Assembly (NCBI GenBank): GCA_018806985.1
Contig: JADANN010000363.1
Location: forward strand, 86,908 to 150,907
DNA length: 64,000 bases
Direction: 5' to 3'
Origin: Angiostrongylus vasorum
Taxonomy: Eukaryota > Nematoda > Chromadorea > Rhabditida > Metastrongylidae
Part shown: positions 41,267 to 52,696 of the stretch, piece by piece
How positions within the stretch are numbered: the stretch's first letter is position 1
Layout: the number at the start of each line of letters is the position of its first letter
Position numbers and translations under genes: made by a program
The notes under the pieces: generated by a model
Databases searched by the model: none
What the model was told of the DNA's origin: nothing
Seen by the model: the letters and a program-made list of their open reading frames with translations, nothing else

Positions 41267-41740
41267 AACTAATTCGCTTAGGTCCACAACAGAGCAGAAC
41301 CCATACGTTTTTCGAAAAGTTCGACTACCACTTCCGCCACCACGAAGAATCCTTGCTCCACAAATGGATCAGTTTGAAAAAAAAGGTGTTCCAGTAGCAG
41401 CTCAAATAAATAAAGAGTATTTCCACTACGTATTTTAATCTATCGACTTGATAAAAATGCTAAAGTTTGTGCCCAAGCGATTATGGCTTCGGAGACCAAA
41501 AGTCTTCGCTAGAGAAGAAGCACCACGGATTTTTTCCTTCGTTGTTTTATTTACGGTAAGGATTTCCTGGTTACAACACAACATCGCAGACAAGTCTTTC
41601 CGAATATGAGTACGACATGGCCTCCATACAACGAGTAATGAGCGCCATTCTATCTGAGCTTGTTAACCAGGAAGTGGACCTCTACTACCTAAGAACGCTA
41701 GTCGACTCCGATCACAACTGCAGCAGGAAAATCTTGCTAC
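41267..41740 (+). CDS. candidate exons of an unrecognised gene
   Basis: 41267-41438 follows CTGAATTTAG (NPYVFRKVRLPLPPPRRIL, FEKKGVPVAAQINKEYF; TAA). 41457-41555 begins with ATG and ends at the strong donor ACG|GTAAGG (FVPKRLWLRRPKVFAREEA). 41590-41740 is open in phase (MASIQRVMSAILSELVNQEV). Linking them needs introns of 34-36 nt, below the usual nematode minimum, so the chain is doubtful though composition is good. It runs into a 370-bp repeat near 41850. Confidence 0.3.
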
Positions 41741-41849
41741 TGTTTATGTGTTTTGAAATACTTACTTGCTTGGATGGTCCGTCCTCTTTGGCTGTGCTCC
41801 ACCATAATCTCCATTTTTTTTGGAGTCTTGCTACTTTAGCCATTGTGGT

Positions 41850-42226
41850 TCCCTGTAGTCGCATGGTGGTAAATCTCCCTCCGATCCACAAGGGCTGCGA
41901 CTGCGCGTGGTGGTGGGCCCAGCCTAAGTCTGACCAGGTCGTCACCACCACAGGCAGTGGCAGCCCTTGTGGATCAGAGCGAGATTTGCCACCATGCGAC
42001 TAGTTTCATACCATGACTGTTTAATACCATGACTGCCACCATGCGACTAGTTTGATACCATGGTTGATCCTGGTATTGCTTTACTCTTAGCTGGGTTTCC
42101 TCACGGAAACGCAGGACTCCTTCTCAGCATGGGAGACCCTGCCGGCGGATGAATGCCGCCGTTATACATCACAGCCAGACACCTAGGAACGCCTCCCATC
42201 CACGATGAGGCGGCAAACCGTTGAGA
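41850..42226. repeat. 370-bp repeat family, fold-back double copy
   Basis: 41857-41935 is a plus-strand fragment (CGCATGGTGGTAAATCTCCC...GCGACTGCGCG). It is followed at once by a minus copy (41936-42226) beginning with the same region reversed (CAGGCAGTGGCAGCCCTTGT, GGATCAGAGCGAGATTTGCC). A short internal duplication of CACCATGCGACTAGTTT follows near 42034. The junction forms an imperfect hairpin. Confidence 0.75.
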
Positions 42227-42621
42227 GGATGTTTTGAAATCCGCAATAGAAAACGGATTCTAAGAAGGAAAACCAAAAGCCGTAGTTTTTTTTATAATTT
42301 GTTGATATATTTGTTGCAGCAAATAAACAATTCGTTTGGTTGGGATGATTAGAGGCCTCATAGTAGAAAATGTTGCTAGCCATTTTTTTTCGAAAATGTC
42401 GTTATCATAACTGTACGGATAAAGAGAACGAATATGCTTTTTACGGAAAACCCATGATGAGATGAAAAACCAAGATGGATAGCACTGATTATAAAGAGTA
42501 TATCGTGTTTATACCTAAAAATTTCGACGAATACAAAAAAGTGGTATATCGAGACGTTGTGCTCGGGATCAAATCTCGCATTCACCTTTTTGACTAAACG
42601 ATCCTTCCTAGCGATTTACAG

Positions 42622-42781
42622 TGCAAATGAGATAAGGGTTGTCATCAGGATACGCGGAGGTGTTTACGACTGCAGCAGGCACCCACAAGTAGAAGGACGA
42701 TATCGATGGATTTTGTTCTGGGGCCGCATAGCTAGTGGGAGCGTACTGTCAGTTATCCAAAGTAACCACATGGTCCATTAA
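42622..42781 (+). CDS. candidate terminal exon
   Basis: Acceptor AGCGATTTACAG and 52 residues to TAA: ANEIRVVIRIRGGVYDCS, EGRYRWILFWGRIASG. About 600 bp before the GalNAc-transferase pseudogene but not recognisably part of it. Support is limited to the splice site and composition. Confidence 0.25.
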
Positions 42782-42785
42782 AGGA

Positions 42786-43045
42786 GGGGAGTTTGACCAA
42801 CCACTGAGGGATCCGCCATGAATTCGATTTTATTCTTAACGACATAGAGATGGCTGAACGCATACCTGGCCTAAACAATGATATAGAGTGGCCTCCCGAT
42901 ATGTCAACTCAATATACTTATCCTCCAAGACAAGTGTGGTACCAATTTGTAGGCCACGGAGGGATGAAGGGCTTAATGAGCTCTGGACGCATGGTCGAAG
43001 GAGTGACCGACCCTTTCTGCATTGTACGACGCCTCTAATAACTGC
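42786..43045 (-). repeat. tRNA-derived SINE copy
   Basis: Reverse copy with CTGAGGGATCCGCCATGAAT, CCTCCAAGACAAGTGTGGTA and head complement GGCGTCGTACAATGCAGAAA; diverged. Confidence 0.7.
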
Positions 43046-43299
43046 ACTACACATGCTCTTCATCGTCCATTATTTGTTTATTTTTTTTGCACTATTACGT
43101 TCTACTATTTCGTTGCTTATTTTATATCTCAAATATTATGTGTAATTTTTACAGGGAAGGGTGAAATTCCAGCGTTTCTTCTCTATTTTGGGAAGTCCTT
43201 GTAGCTACTGCCAAAACTGTCCTTCATGTTTCTTCGTTCTCTTGAGATAAAGAAGTAACTTGGAAAAGAGGAATTATTAACCTATTTATTCGTCTCTAC

Positions 43300-44112
43300 T
43301 GTTTTATTTTACATGGGGCTATCCACTGCATACGTACTTCAACCGTCCGTTGAAATCAGCTACGATGGCTATAGGGTTGTTCGTCATCGATAGGACATAC
43401 TTCTTCAAGATTGGCGCCTATGACGATGGGTGGATGTTTGAGGAGCTGAGGATGTGGAAATATCGCTTCGAATAAGTTCTCTTCATTATCTTTCATTCTT
43501 TATGTTCTATTCTTTTCTTAAACGACTTACTTGTTTATACATTCTCTAATCGGAAATATACCGTAGAGCCGAGAAAAGGAGACCAGTGAAAATAAACGAA
43601 GAAAGAATGAGGTCGAGGGAGAGGTTTCGAAATCTTCTATAATTTTCGCTCGTCTTGGATTTGGTTGTGTTGCGGTGAACTCGAGATCATGCCATGAAGA
43701 CGAGTTGGCCATATCTTCAGGTTTCTAGTTTTCTTTTGTCATTACTCTTCATAATGATAATTGTAAACGATCATTCTCGGAATGAATGTGTTCTCCTTCG
43801 ATGCATGTTTTTAGCGCAGTTGGCTTTGTATTATTTTCTCTAGGTTTTCAGGGAAAAAAACTCCCATATGAATCAGAGTCCGACTTCATCAACAAGAACT
43901 CACTGAGGACGCTCGAGTATGGCTCAACGAATATCTCGTAGGTTGAATTATCGTGTTAATTCTGTATCTATTGGTCTAAGAGAGCAAAATGAGCATGTTT
44001 GCAGCCGGAATCCTTCAAATTTCTTCCTTGTTTGGACTCGAACACCGACTACGGAGAAATTTCGGATCGGCTGAAGCTGAAGGAGAACTTGCGTTGTGAA
44101 CTACTCAGATAG
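43300..44112 (+). pseudogene. polypeptide N-acetylgalactosaminyltransferase (gly/GALNT family), degenerate
   Basis: Four exon remnants follow the order of the GT27 catalytic domain: 43300-43474 (RPLKSATMAIGLFVIDRTYF, IGAYDDG, then GAEDVEISLRI, the GGENLEMSFRIW region); 43660-43720 (WLCCGELEIMP, RRVGHIF); 43852-43937 (DFINKNSLR, ARVWLNEYL, the VWMDEYK region); 44005-44112 (DYGEISDRLKLKENLRCELL). In active enzymes this domain moves GalNAc from UDP-GalNAc to Ser/Thr in the Golgi. Lesions: a one-base loss near 43430; TGA at 43439 replacing Trp; TGA at 43695 replacing the Cys after MP; a one-base loss in exon 3 after NSLR; and a frame slip at the A7 run at its start. The N-terminal half and the lectin domain were not found. 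Some gly-type members lie elsewhere in any nematode genome, so this is a dead duplicate. Confidence 0.85.
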
Positions 44113-44114
44113 CT

Positions 44115-44485
44115 AGTGAAATCTGTTCCATCTTGTTCCTGATTCTCCTTCCGAATGATGTGATTTTATTTCATTTACCTTTGTCTCACAGGTGAGTTTT
44201 GTTTTCTTCTTTGACCCACCGTGATAATGGTGAATGAGGTGAGTAGGAAAGAAATGAAATTACTACACCATATCGTTTGTCTTGCGTTTTGCTATTTTTT
44301 CTTGCTTCTAATAATATCGGAAATAACTACGAGCTCACTTTGACCCTTTGTCACCTAATTTGTTTCACATAGCATGACATTCCTATCCTATCTTATCAGT
44401 CATGGTTCTGGCGTAAATCATGTTAGACTTAGCTATTAGAGTACGGTAACTCAACGGAAAAGTATTTTCTAGTTGCAATTCGGAT
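44115..44485. other. nothing recognised
   Basis: AT-rich 3' flank of the pseudogene; no lectin-domain remnant seen. Confidence 0.4.
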
Positions 44486-44489
44486 AAAT

Positions 44490-44752
44490 TACTGCGCCAC
44501 AGTGGTTGGAGGCGCCACTGCGACACACACGTGGAATCGATTCCCGCGCTCATGGCTCACCAAGCCTTCCATCCCTCCGGGGTCGGCAAATTGGTACCAA
44601 ACTTGCCTGGGAGGATAGAAGCACTGGCTCGATACATCGGTAGACCACCGCAAGTCATTGTAAAGGCCAGATATGCATTCAATCAACTCCAACGATAGTT
44701 AATGAAGTAGAATGCACGGCGGATCGATAAACGCCGTGAGCTTTTCATCCTT
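44490..44752 (+). repeat. tRNA-derived SINE copy
   Basis: ACTGCGCCACAGTGGTTGGA and GTGGAATCGATTCCCGC mark the A and B boxes; body CACCAAGCCTTCCATCCCTC and tail TTTTCATCC. Confidence 0.82.
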
Positions 44753-44754
44753 AG

Positions 44755-47700
44755 GAAAAAACGTAACCTCGGTGTCCTGCTGAAAAGCGATGAATTTTTT
44801 TCCATAATTCATGCTCCTCATTCAGTTCGAACTATCCGTGAACCACAGTGACGTTAGTGATTTTTTGCACGTCCTATGCATCGCACCGAATTTTGACGAT
44901 TATCTATCACGAGTCTCCTTTGCCATACGGCAGAATATCTTATTCCATCAGTACTTTTGCGGTAGAATCTTTATCTTTAATCTTTCTGTCTTGTAGACAG
45001 TTTATGCAAGGTCGTCCTATGTATATTTCTTGGTGCTTGGTTATGAATTCTGCAACACCGTTAATCAAGGTTCGTTTTGGAACTACCTAGCAAAAACTCG
45101 TTAAGTCATACTTTCCAACCTATGTTGGACGGTCTATTTCTGTCTTCGTTGCCCATCCACGTAATTCTATTTCTTTACTGTAAACTACTGCCCATAAAAT
45201 GAAGCACAAAGAGAGAAACTGTTCTGGAAGGAATTGAACAGTCCCACCACAACAACGTAGCACTTGTGCTTGTCAAGCTCCAAGTGACATTCTCACAGAT
45301 TTGCGGGTTTTATCTTGGTATCCTGATATTTCACAAAGCATTTTTAACCCCAAGCAACCACGAAAGCAATCGGATGATATTGGAAAGACTTTCACTCGAT
45401 AACTAAGTTTTATCTTAAAAAGGCTAAGTAGAGGCCGGTTATTTTTTTTAGTTGAAGACTGCTATAGAGTGGAAGAAGTAAAGCTGGAGCAATCTCTGTG
45501 TTATTGAAATACGAAGGGTGAAGCACGTAAGCTAAGAAGCGTAAGAATATTCTGTAATTCTCCATCTCAAAAAATATTTCCGAGAAACCTATAGGTTATC
45601 CAGCAGTCTATAGTTTTCTATGATGCTAGAATATCCCGAGTTTGGTAACAATTTCCTTCAATTCCCATTCCAAGTGAGGTATGAATCCTATTTATTCCAC
45701 TGATGCAGTAATTGGCTATGCTTATTATTTTGTTGGTCACCGAAGCGATTATTTTTTTATGACGTAATCATCTTCATAAGGTCATTAATTGGCACTTTTT
45801 CCTCAGCGATCTTCAATTTCTCAAGTAGCATGTCGACATCGCAGCTACTCGTTTTCTCCGCTGAACACGTCGTTCTTTTACAGTGGACAGTTTCTTCACT
45901 GTTCTGCTAGATTTTTGTGGAAATACCAGAATCGTATATACTAAACATAGTGGTATTGAAATCCAGCGATAATGTTGCCACACAATACGTACAAATCCTT
46001 TGTTCGACTCCGCACCAGTTCAACTAACTCGTAGCATCTCTTCCATATTTGAGAGTTGCACCAGACTTGCCTGGGACCGGCGCTTATTTTTGAATTTACG
46101 TTGGAACACCCGAGCATTAGTATCTCAAGATTCAGGGAGAGTCGACTCCTCCAGCATTCAGCAGCTTTCGTAACGAGGATTAAAATCCTCAAGCAAAGAC
46201 GAAGCCACACACAGACGTAGAATAGCTTCGCGGATGATGGATTTGCGAAGACGAATCGAGTGCAGTGCTAGGGTTCGCACAGTGGATGAGAATAAGAGTT
46301 ACGTAAAATTAAAAAAAGCATTGCACATGTAGTGCAATGTGGTGAGGTGTCGATGAGATGCACTGCTGCTTCAAACTTCAGTTGCCAAAGCCTGGCCGAC
46401 CCTCTTTCAACACAAGTTGAAGACAGCGCTGCGTTTAAGGCGCTAATTAAGTGACCATTATATAAATCTATAAATCATTTTAGAGGTCAGATCAGAACAT
46501 AGTCTTTGCGTGTTCCTATAACCACCACAAATTATGACGTGTTCATATTAAGAGACCCTGTAGCACACCATCGTCTTGTTAAATCGAAGTAAGGGCTTCC
46601 TAAGAAAGACCATCATTTCTGCCTATCCGTTATTTTGGTTATTTTTTTCTTTTTATAACTCAGTGTCACACACTGTGCCAATGGTAACACTTCTTCACTC
46701 TGTTCGTTGTCTGGAACCTGTCATCAATATAACTCTTCGGATTTGCCTGAGTGCTCGGCTATTAGTTGAGGACTAATGGTCGTTTGTGAATGTAGTCCGA
46801 TGCTCGTCGATTTGATTCTTTCTGCATTCTTCGGGTAGCTCTACTAATGATTTTTTCAGTCTTTGCCGAGGGCAGTCGTCAGACTTTGGATAGGAGGAAG
46901 TTTTTTTGCCAGACAAGTCCGGTACCGATGTCACGACATTGGAGGGATTTGAGCATTCATTGGTCCGAGGCGCAGTAGTACCAGCGAACGTACATGTGTT
47001 CCATTTCCAGTCACACTATTTTTCAAATCCCTAATGCGACATATGTTTTCTTTTGTGATGGATGACTATGCTGTTTTAATAAACATCAAAACTGTGCCTG
47101 AGTTTTGAAGAAATTTTCGAAGCTACGATAGCACCACATCGCCGCTACCTTCGCGATTATAGTGCGAAATCAAAGCTTGAAATGAAACTAATACGAGTTC
47201 TTCGATTAGGAGTTGTACCAAAAATTGATTAACAAAGACATTTTATGCTAATGTTTAACTATAGAGCGGCAAAAGGTTGACAACCACTAAGATATTATCG
47301 TTAAACAATGTGTATGACATGCTCTCAGTCTTGCAAATGATGCAAACCACTGTGAAATTTGAGATCGAGAGAAGAGTGAGCCACATTTACTTCTACTCCC
47401 CCGATCGAATTCTTGCTTTAAAAGGAACTCCACAGACCTGTAATACCTCTAACCAAAAAGTTTTGTTAAAAGAGGGGACTTTTCCACCTGTAGTTCATGG
47501 AAAGTTGGCGATGTTCCAACTTCTTTCTTCACATTTTCAAATAAGAACATAAAATAGTTGATGAAGATGCGAGCTTCAAAACCAGCCATCTGATTGGAAC
47601 GCATAGGGACAAAAAAAAGGAGTCAAAAAACTTTCTGAAGGACTAAAGAAATGCTAACTAGGCCGTTCCTTTCAACGACTCGTCATGCGCTCAATAAGTG

Positions 47701-47780
47701 CTGCAGTTGGAATCAAACTAATTGATCCGAAGCAGTCTCAAATCTAATACAATAATACTTAATTGGGTGCTTTGATAGCC
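44755..47780. other. no secure gene; SINE scraps
   Basis: 44850-45107 has two open segments flanking a 35-nt possible intron (TLVIFCTSYASHRILTIIY; TVYARSSYVYFLVLGYEF). 45941-46210 is open on both strands but contains SINE sequence (CACCAGACTTGCCTGGGA at 46058). 46905-46990 is another degenerate SINE. 47106-47230 and 47277-47552 are open with no splice support. Confidence 0.35.
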
Positions 47781-47785
47781 CGTAT

Positions 47786-48142
47786 TCACTTGTTGTGCGA
47801 GCCCCAGCATAATTTCCAACGTTTTGGAGGTTTGCTGGTTTAGCCACTTTTAGTTCTCTGGAGTGCCGAGGTCAGGCTGGCCAAAGTCGGCACCAGGTCG
47901 TCACTACCAAAGGCATTCGCCGCGCTTGTGGATCAAAGGGAAATTTGCCATCATGAGACTAGTTTGATACCAGCACGGTGGTGGACCCTGGTATTGGTTT
48001 ACTCTTAGCTGTGCTTCCTGACGAAAACGCCGGACTGCTCAGCACGGAAGACCCTGCCGGGATATGAATCCCCTCGCTGTACATCGCATCCCGACACCCA
48101 GGAACAGCTCCGAGCCACATTGAGGCAGTAAACCGTCAGGAG
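47786..48142 (-). repeat. 370-bp repeat family copy
   Basis: Reverse copy from GAGCCCCAGCATAATTTCCA through TTGGTTTACTCTTAGCTGTG to GAGGCAGTAAACCGTCAGGA. Confidence 0.8.
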
Positions 48143-50670
48143 GAATACAATAATAGTTTGATGTAATGATCTAAATTACAACGAAATAGCGGAAACACAA
48201 AAAACACGAATACTAAAACAAGGAGTGGGAAGCGAAGTCACACTCACGTCGTAGGGTACAGTGTCAGTTCTGCACCTCCCTAGGCTTGCCATGCCTTCCA
48301 TTCCACTGGTGTCCGGAAATTGGCACCATGCCTGCCTAGGAACGGCTTCCTTTTTCTAGCACACGAAGCAACGTTATAGTACACCTATCCGGAGATTACA
48401 GAAAGAACCATGTTGACCAGCATTCAATGACATTAATAACTATGATTTAAATTACTCCAGCAGCAGCCGAACCCACACGGAAAAAGTTCAAAGGCGTTTG
48501 TGGAGGGTGGATGCAAGGAAGAGAATAGAGCACAAAAACTGCTTTGATCATGCACCAAATGAATTTGAACGAATACGGTAGGGACAACTCAATTACTTCG
48601 TTACATAAACGTCTCGTCTTCATGAGAATTAGTACCAATCCTGACAGGTGTTGCACAGAACAGAGGCACTTCTGTTGAACAAGGTAACTGTTCGTTGTAA
48701 TTCCGATGGATTCAGGCTAACGCATATCCGGGTTTCCACCTTAAGTAATCATTGCTCGTTATAAACAAGTTTAACGCTTGCCATTTCATCTACAACTATG
48801 CTTCTTTTAGAAATATGGAGGTGCCTGGTACTGGTTGGTTTCTTGAGGGCTTTCAGATGCAAGCTTCTTCTTTACTGGGAAAGTAAACTCTGCTACTAAT
48901 CGCACCACGACATCCAAAAACCTCCTCGCTCTTCGCGATAAGGTGATATACGTCATTCATTGTTATAAAAATTTTTTAGTCTAACCCGGCAGAAATTTTT
49001 CCTAATGGTTTGCACCCCAATCGGAACAAAGCGACTCGCTTACATTTTTTAGCTTATAACTCGACGCCAGCAAGGTGAGCCGGGAACAAAATGAATTCTA
49101 CACTTATATTTAAAAGCCTTAAATTCAGAGAAGATTTAAATTGAGGAGGGATGTGTTACCCTGATTACGTCTTGGTCTCCTTCTACAGGAGAACGGTCTT
49201 TTATAGACGATTAGTCATGTCAAGGTCAAAGTGATCAAAGTCGTGGGCCTGCAGGACATCACCAGCAGAATGAGTGACAAATGTAGGCTCATTAACAAAA
49301 ATTCTATTACTCCTGGTTGAAAGTTCTCGTTGCTAAGTGGGACTTCTACACTTCGCCTCTATGTGGTGTCTTTTCCAAGGAAAGACAAATTCTTGATAAC
49401 TGTCGTTGACATCAGTAGTACTAGTTGTCATCAAATGCTGCTAAAATTGCTGGTACATACATAAGCTGTGAGCATTTTGAGGGCAAACAGGACAGTTTGA
49501 ATTGCGTATTCAACAAATTGACTCGCTACGTAGACCTCTACAATTTCCACTGATTTCGACGCTGGAAAACGAAATCTTGATAACTGGCCTGAGCTGACCA
49601 CATCTTCAAAAGCAGGGGATTTTGCTTTCCTGGTACCATTATACTATTATCTCCTTGTATACGACTCAATCACTACCATTCAAAGATTCCGTTTATACAC
49701 TCTTGAACCGGAACAATTTTATTGCATCACAGACTATGGAAAACCGTTAAAAAATTAGAAAAAAGAAAACAAATACGAAATGTGTCGAGGTAGTAACAGC
49801 CCTCGAAAGAGACCTCCAACGAGATGATAAACACGCTTGTGGCACACGTCAACCAGCTGCAATCCAAACTAGAAGTCATCTATGGATCAAAGTGATAAGT
49901 GAGGGGGATCAACATGTGGGAAAAAGATTGCATCGATAAAACTCGACCATAGTGAGATCAAGCGAATAGAAATCATGTTATGCTGCAAAGACGGAGAAAT
50001 CAATTGAAGAATTAGTGGCAGCTTTACCTGGGATACGGCGATTTTCTATTCGCCTATGGTATCACAGCTCGAACGCATCAATGATACCTTCATACCACGA
50101 AGCCACCACTGAGAACTAGTGGTCATCGAGAATGTATTGACGAAAAGATTCTATTCGTGAGATGTTCTTCCATATTTTGGCAACAAATATTAATACCCAC
50201 CTTTAGAAGCGAAGGCCAATTTCTTTCACTATATTTTTGAATATAATTCTTCTTATCTCAATAGACGGCGAAACCATTTGTAATGGAAATGAGGTGACAT
50301 CTCAAACAAACCTTCAAGTCCAGCAGTTCAATTCAAAGCTATCTAAAAGCTGCTAAACGATTTAATTCGGAATGAAACTTGAAGATTTTTCGAGATTTTT
50401 CATACGAAACCCTTGCGGCTTTCTTAGACGTGTGTACTGCTTCGATTTGTTACTTCATCCCCGAGCGTTCGCGCAATTATTTGCGAGAATCCCTGTTGTC
50501 ATGTGAATCGTGCCGTCCTAAAAAAAATCCGAGAAGCAATGCAACAAATTTCCCTATGATCCGTAAAGGTCAGGGACTGCTTGTGGTGAGTAGCTGGCAA
50601 TGCCACAGTGTTGGCTTTCTGTAAATTTTAAGAGGAACACCTCTCAACTAACATTCACCGTGTCATTGAG
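48143..50670. other. mostly unique; SINE scrap and weak frames
   Basis: 48283-48345 is a SINE body fragment (GCTTGCCATGCCTTCCATTC, GGAAATTGGCACCATGCC). 49761-49939 (LERDLQRDDKHACGTRQP) and 50379-50624 are open but unsupported. Confidence 0.35.
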
Positions 50671-50676
50671 GGTCTT

Positions 50677-50907
50677 CTATTTCCTTTTTTTCAAAATATC
50701 TACCATGACTTGGCTACACATCTGTTGTAAGAATTCCAGCACTTCTTGCATTCGTTTAGTTTCTTCACGCCCATCATTATGAATGTCATCAAACTTGTCA
50801 AGTGCCACTTCGGCTGCTGCTTGAAGATTTTCGCTTTCGTCAAGAATATCATTGACTGCCGGTCGAATTCTTTTCTGGAGTATTGCAATAACTGTTGTAC
50901 GGTCTTC
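50677..50907 (-). CDS. candidate terminal exon, helical/coiled-coil
   Basis: Acceptor GTTCACGTAG, then 76 residues to TAG with strongly helical, heptad-like composition: DILDESENLQAAAEVALD, DDIHNDGREETKRMQEVLEF and LQQMCSQVMVDILKKRK. No Pro beyond residue 16 and no Gly except one. The plus strand over the same stretch is also open, so strand choice rests on the acceptor and residue pattern. A SINE scrap (CAGACAAGCTTGGTACTAAC) lies just upstream at 50938-50985, so earlier exons cannot be followed. Family unknown. Confidence 0.42.
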   Translation of the reverse strand, partial: EDRTTVIAILQKRIRPAVNDILDESENLQAAAEVALDKFDDIHNDGREETKRMQEVLEFLQQMCSQVMVDILKKRK

Positions 50908-50999
50908 CTACGTGAACTAGTTGCAGTTAGCCAATATCAGACAAGCTTGGTACTAACTGTACCGACACTAGAGTGTTGGGATGTTCGGCGGACCTGGAG

Positions 51000-52100
51000 T
51001 GAGGCACGACCAGCACCGTTGTTGAGGGTAGAAGATATACTGCCAAGCAGCCGAACCAATAGCAGACCCCGAGCACCTTTATGGGCTACTACTGCTTTGC
51101 GAGCGACCAAACGAACGAAAACTGTGTTGAGACCAGCATAATAGACGGATTATCTATATACATGTCCATGAATATTTCTTTTATTAAAATTTTAAAATCT
51201 CATCTGCCTTTCAAATTGATGAGACAAAAACATGATGTTCAATCGTATTGGCTGAAACGTAGTTCTGCTATAATGGGCTTTCTGCCACATCAATGTCAAA
51301 TCAACTTCTGCCATAAAGATATCCAATGCAGGTGGACGCTCCATCGATCTGAACAGCTCAAGATGATCCGACCTGAAAAGTGGTCGACTGTGTTTCCGAT
51401 GTATTTTCTTCTTCAACGCGATTTTATTTTGGACACAGTGGCAGTGATATGGGCGGCTGTTTATGGGCATTAATTCAATGGTTTGCGATATACAGTACGA
51501 AATCGCCCAACTGAAGACGACGTTTCCTCAAACCATCATTAGATTCTGTGAGTGGGTATTGACGTTGAGCAGGATTATTTCGACTTCTGTACGCTTATTT
51601 GAATTGGGAACTGCCTTCAATCTAGTTAGTTGCGGTAGATCTCGGCTGTGATGGAAGCCCCAAAAAGAAGAAATTTTCAGGAATTAAATCCTCACAACGA
51701 AGATCAGTTAAACCACAGCTGAGAGGTAAAATTGGAATAGGCTCTCCAGTAGTCTAAGAAGCAGCGACATTAAGCCACACTTTAGTAGCCCACCATGACA
51801 GAAGCTATGCACTAATTGCGATGCGACATTGTGTTCCTTCACAACAGGACATATTCCAAACTGTGGACGCTTTCAGATGGTAACATTTAAAGCTCCAGCT
51901 GCAATCTCGCGGTACACGCCTAGTGAAAGGCTAAACATGGAATCGAAGCAGTTAAGTTGCATCTCGCAAATGGTGCAGTAAATGCACGCAGACAATCCTT
52001 GGCGGTAGGGTCATAAAGAGAAATGTGGGGCGGCCGAAACAAATGTGATGAGAGCCACTGATGATACATTGAACTGTGTCAGAAAGCAGCACACAAATAA
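51000..52100. other. nothing secure
   Basis: 51192-51400 on the minus strand is open after CACTTTTCAG (SDHLELFRSMERPPALDI) but the plus strand is open too. No repeat family until 52105. Confidence 0.35.
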
Positions 52101-52104
52101 TTTC

Positions 52105-52400
52105 GATTGCTTTAGAAATATCTCAGCATCATTGTGGCTGCACTTCACGTACTAGCCTGCTGCGAAAAAATTGTAGTAGACAGTAAACAAAAAAGTTAAC
52201 GCGTCGTTTTCTTGTTCAGCAATCGCGAGGTTGTTAAACAGCATATGCTGTTTAACAACCTCGCGATTGCTGAACAAGAAAACGACGCATTCATATTCCA
52301 ATGCCGAGGTTAATAGAAAGTCGATCCTGGGAAAAAAAAGTTAACGTTGTAATTTCGAACACAGCCTCTGTTTATCGGGTTCAATCAATTTTTTAGTTTT
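52105..52400 (-). repeat. TIR-family repeat interrupted by a palindromic insertion
   Basis: 52120-52200 is the arm (ATATCTCAGCATCATTGTGG...GACAGTAAACAAAAAAGTT). The family sequence continues only at 52340 (GTTAACGTTGTAATTTCGAA). The 145 bp between is foreign. Confidence 0.7.
52201..52288. repeat. 88-bp perfect palindrome
   Basis: Left arm 52201-52244 begins GCGTCGTTTTCTTGTTCAGC and ends AAACAGCAT; right arm 52245-52288 is its exact reverse complement with no spacer (centre GCAT|ATGC). The first mismatch is at 52200/52289. AAAAAAGTTAACG occurs on both sides (52189-52201 and 52334-52346), as a target-site duplication would. Confidence 0.95.
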
Positions 52401-52696
52401 GACCACACTAGTTCGTATCCGAGGGCGAAAAATGCACAATGTCTCATCATTTCGCCTTTAAGCGAAATTAACTTCAAGAAACCATAAAGTGCGGAAAAAT
52501 TGGCAGTAAAGTGCGACTTTAGGGAGTGCAAATCGAAAAATACTTCCATGGTTTTACAACTGTGGTTGCATTAATGCGCTGAAGAAACCACATTTGCCTT
52601 TCTGTTATCGTTAATTTTTTGCCTTGAACATATCTTATTCTAGCGCTCCAGCCATTGCCTTATGCATACTTTTCAGTTCTAAAATAATTTCTCAAA

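Noticed and set aside
41430..41592. Introns of 34-36 nt as a genome trait
   Set aside because: Several candidate pairs fit GT...AG at this length, but each rests on unrecognised frames, and one turned out to be SINE-derived, so chance is likely.
45941..46210. Protein-coding gene near 46 kb
   Set aside because: Both strands are open and the centre contains SINE sequence (CACCAGACTTGCCTGGGA).
50938..51130. Minus-strand exon feeding 50907-50677 through a 35-nt intron
   Set aside because: The segment near 50938-50985 matches the SINE (CAGACAAGCTTGGTACTAAC) and the intron would be too short with a poor donor.
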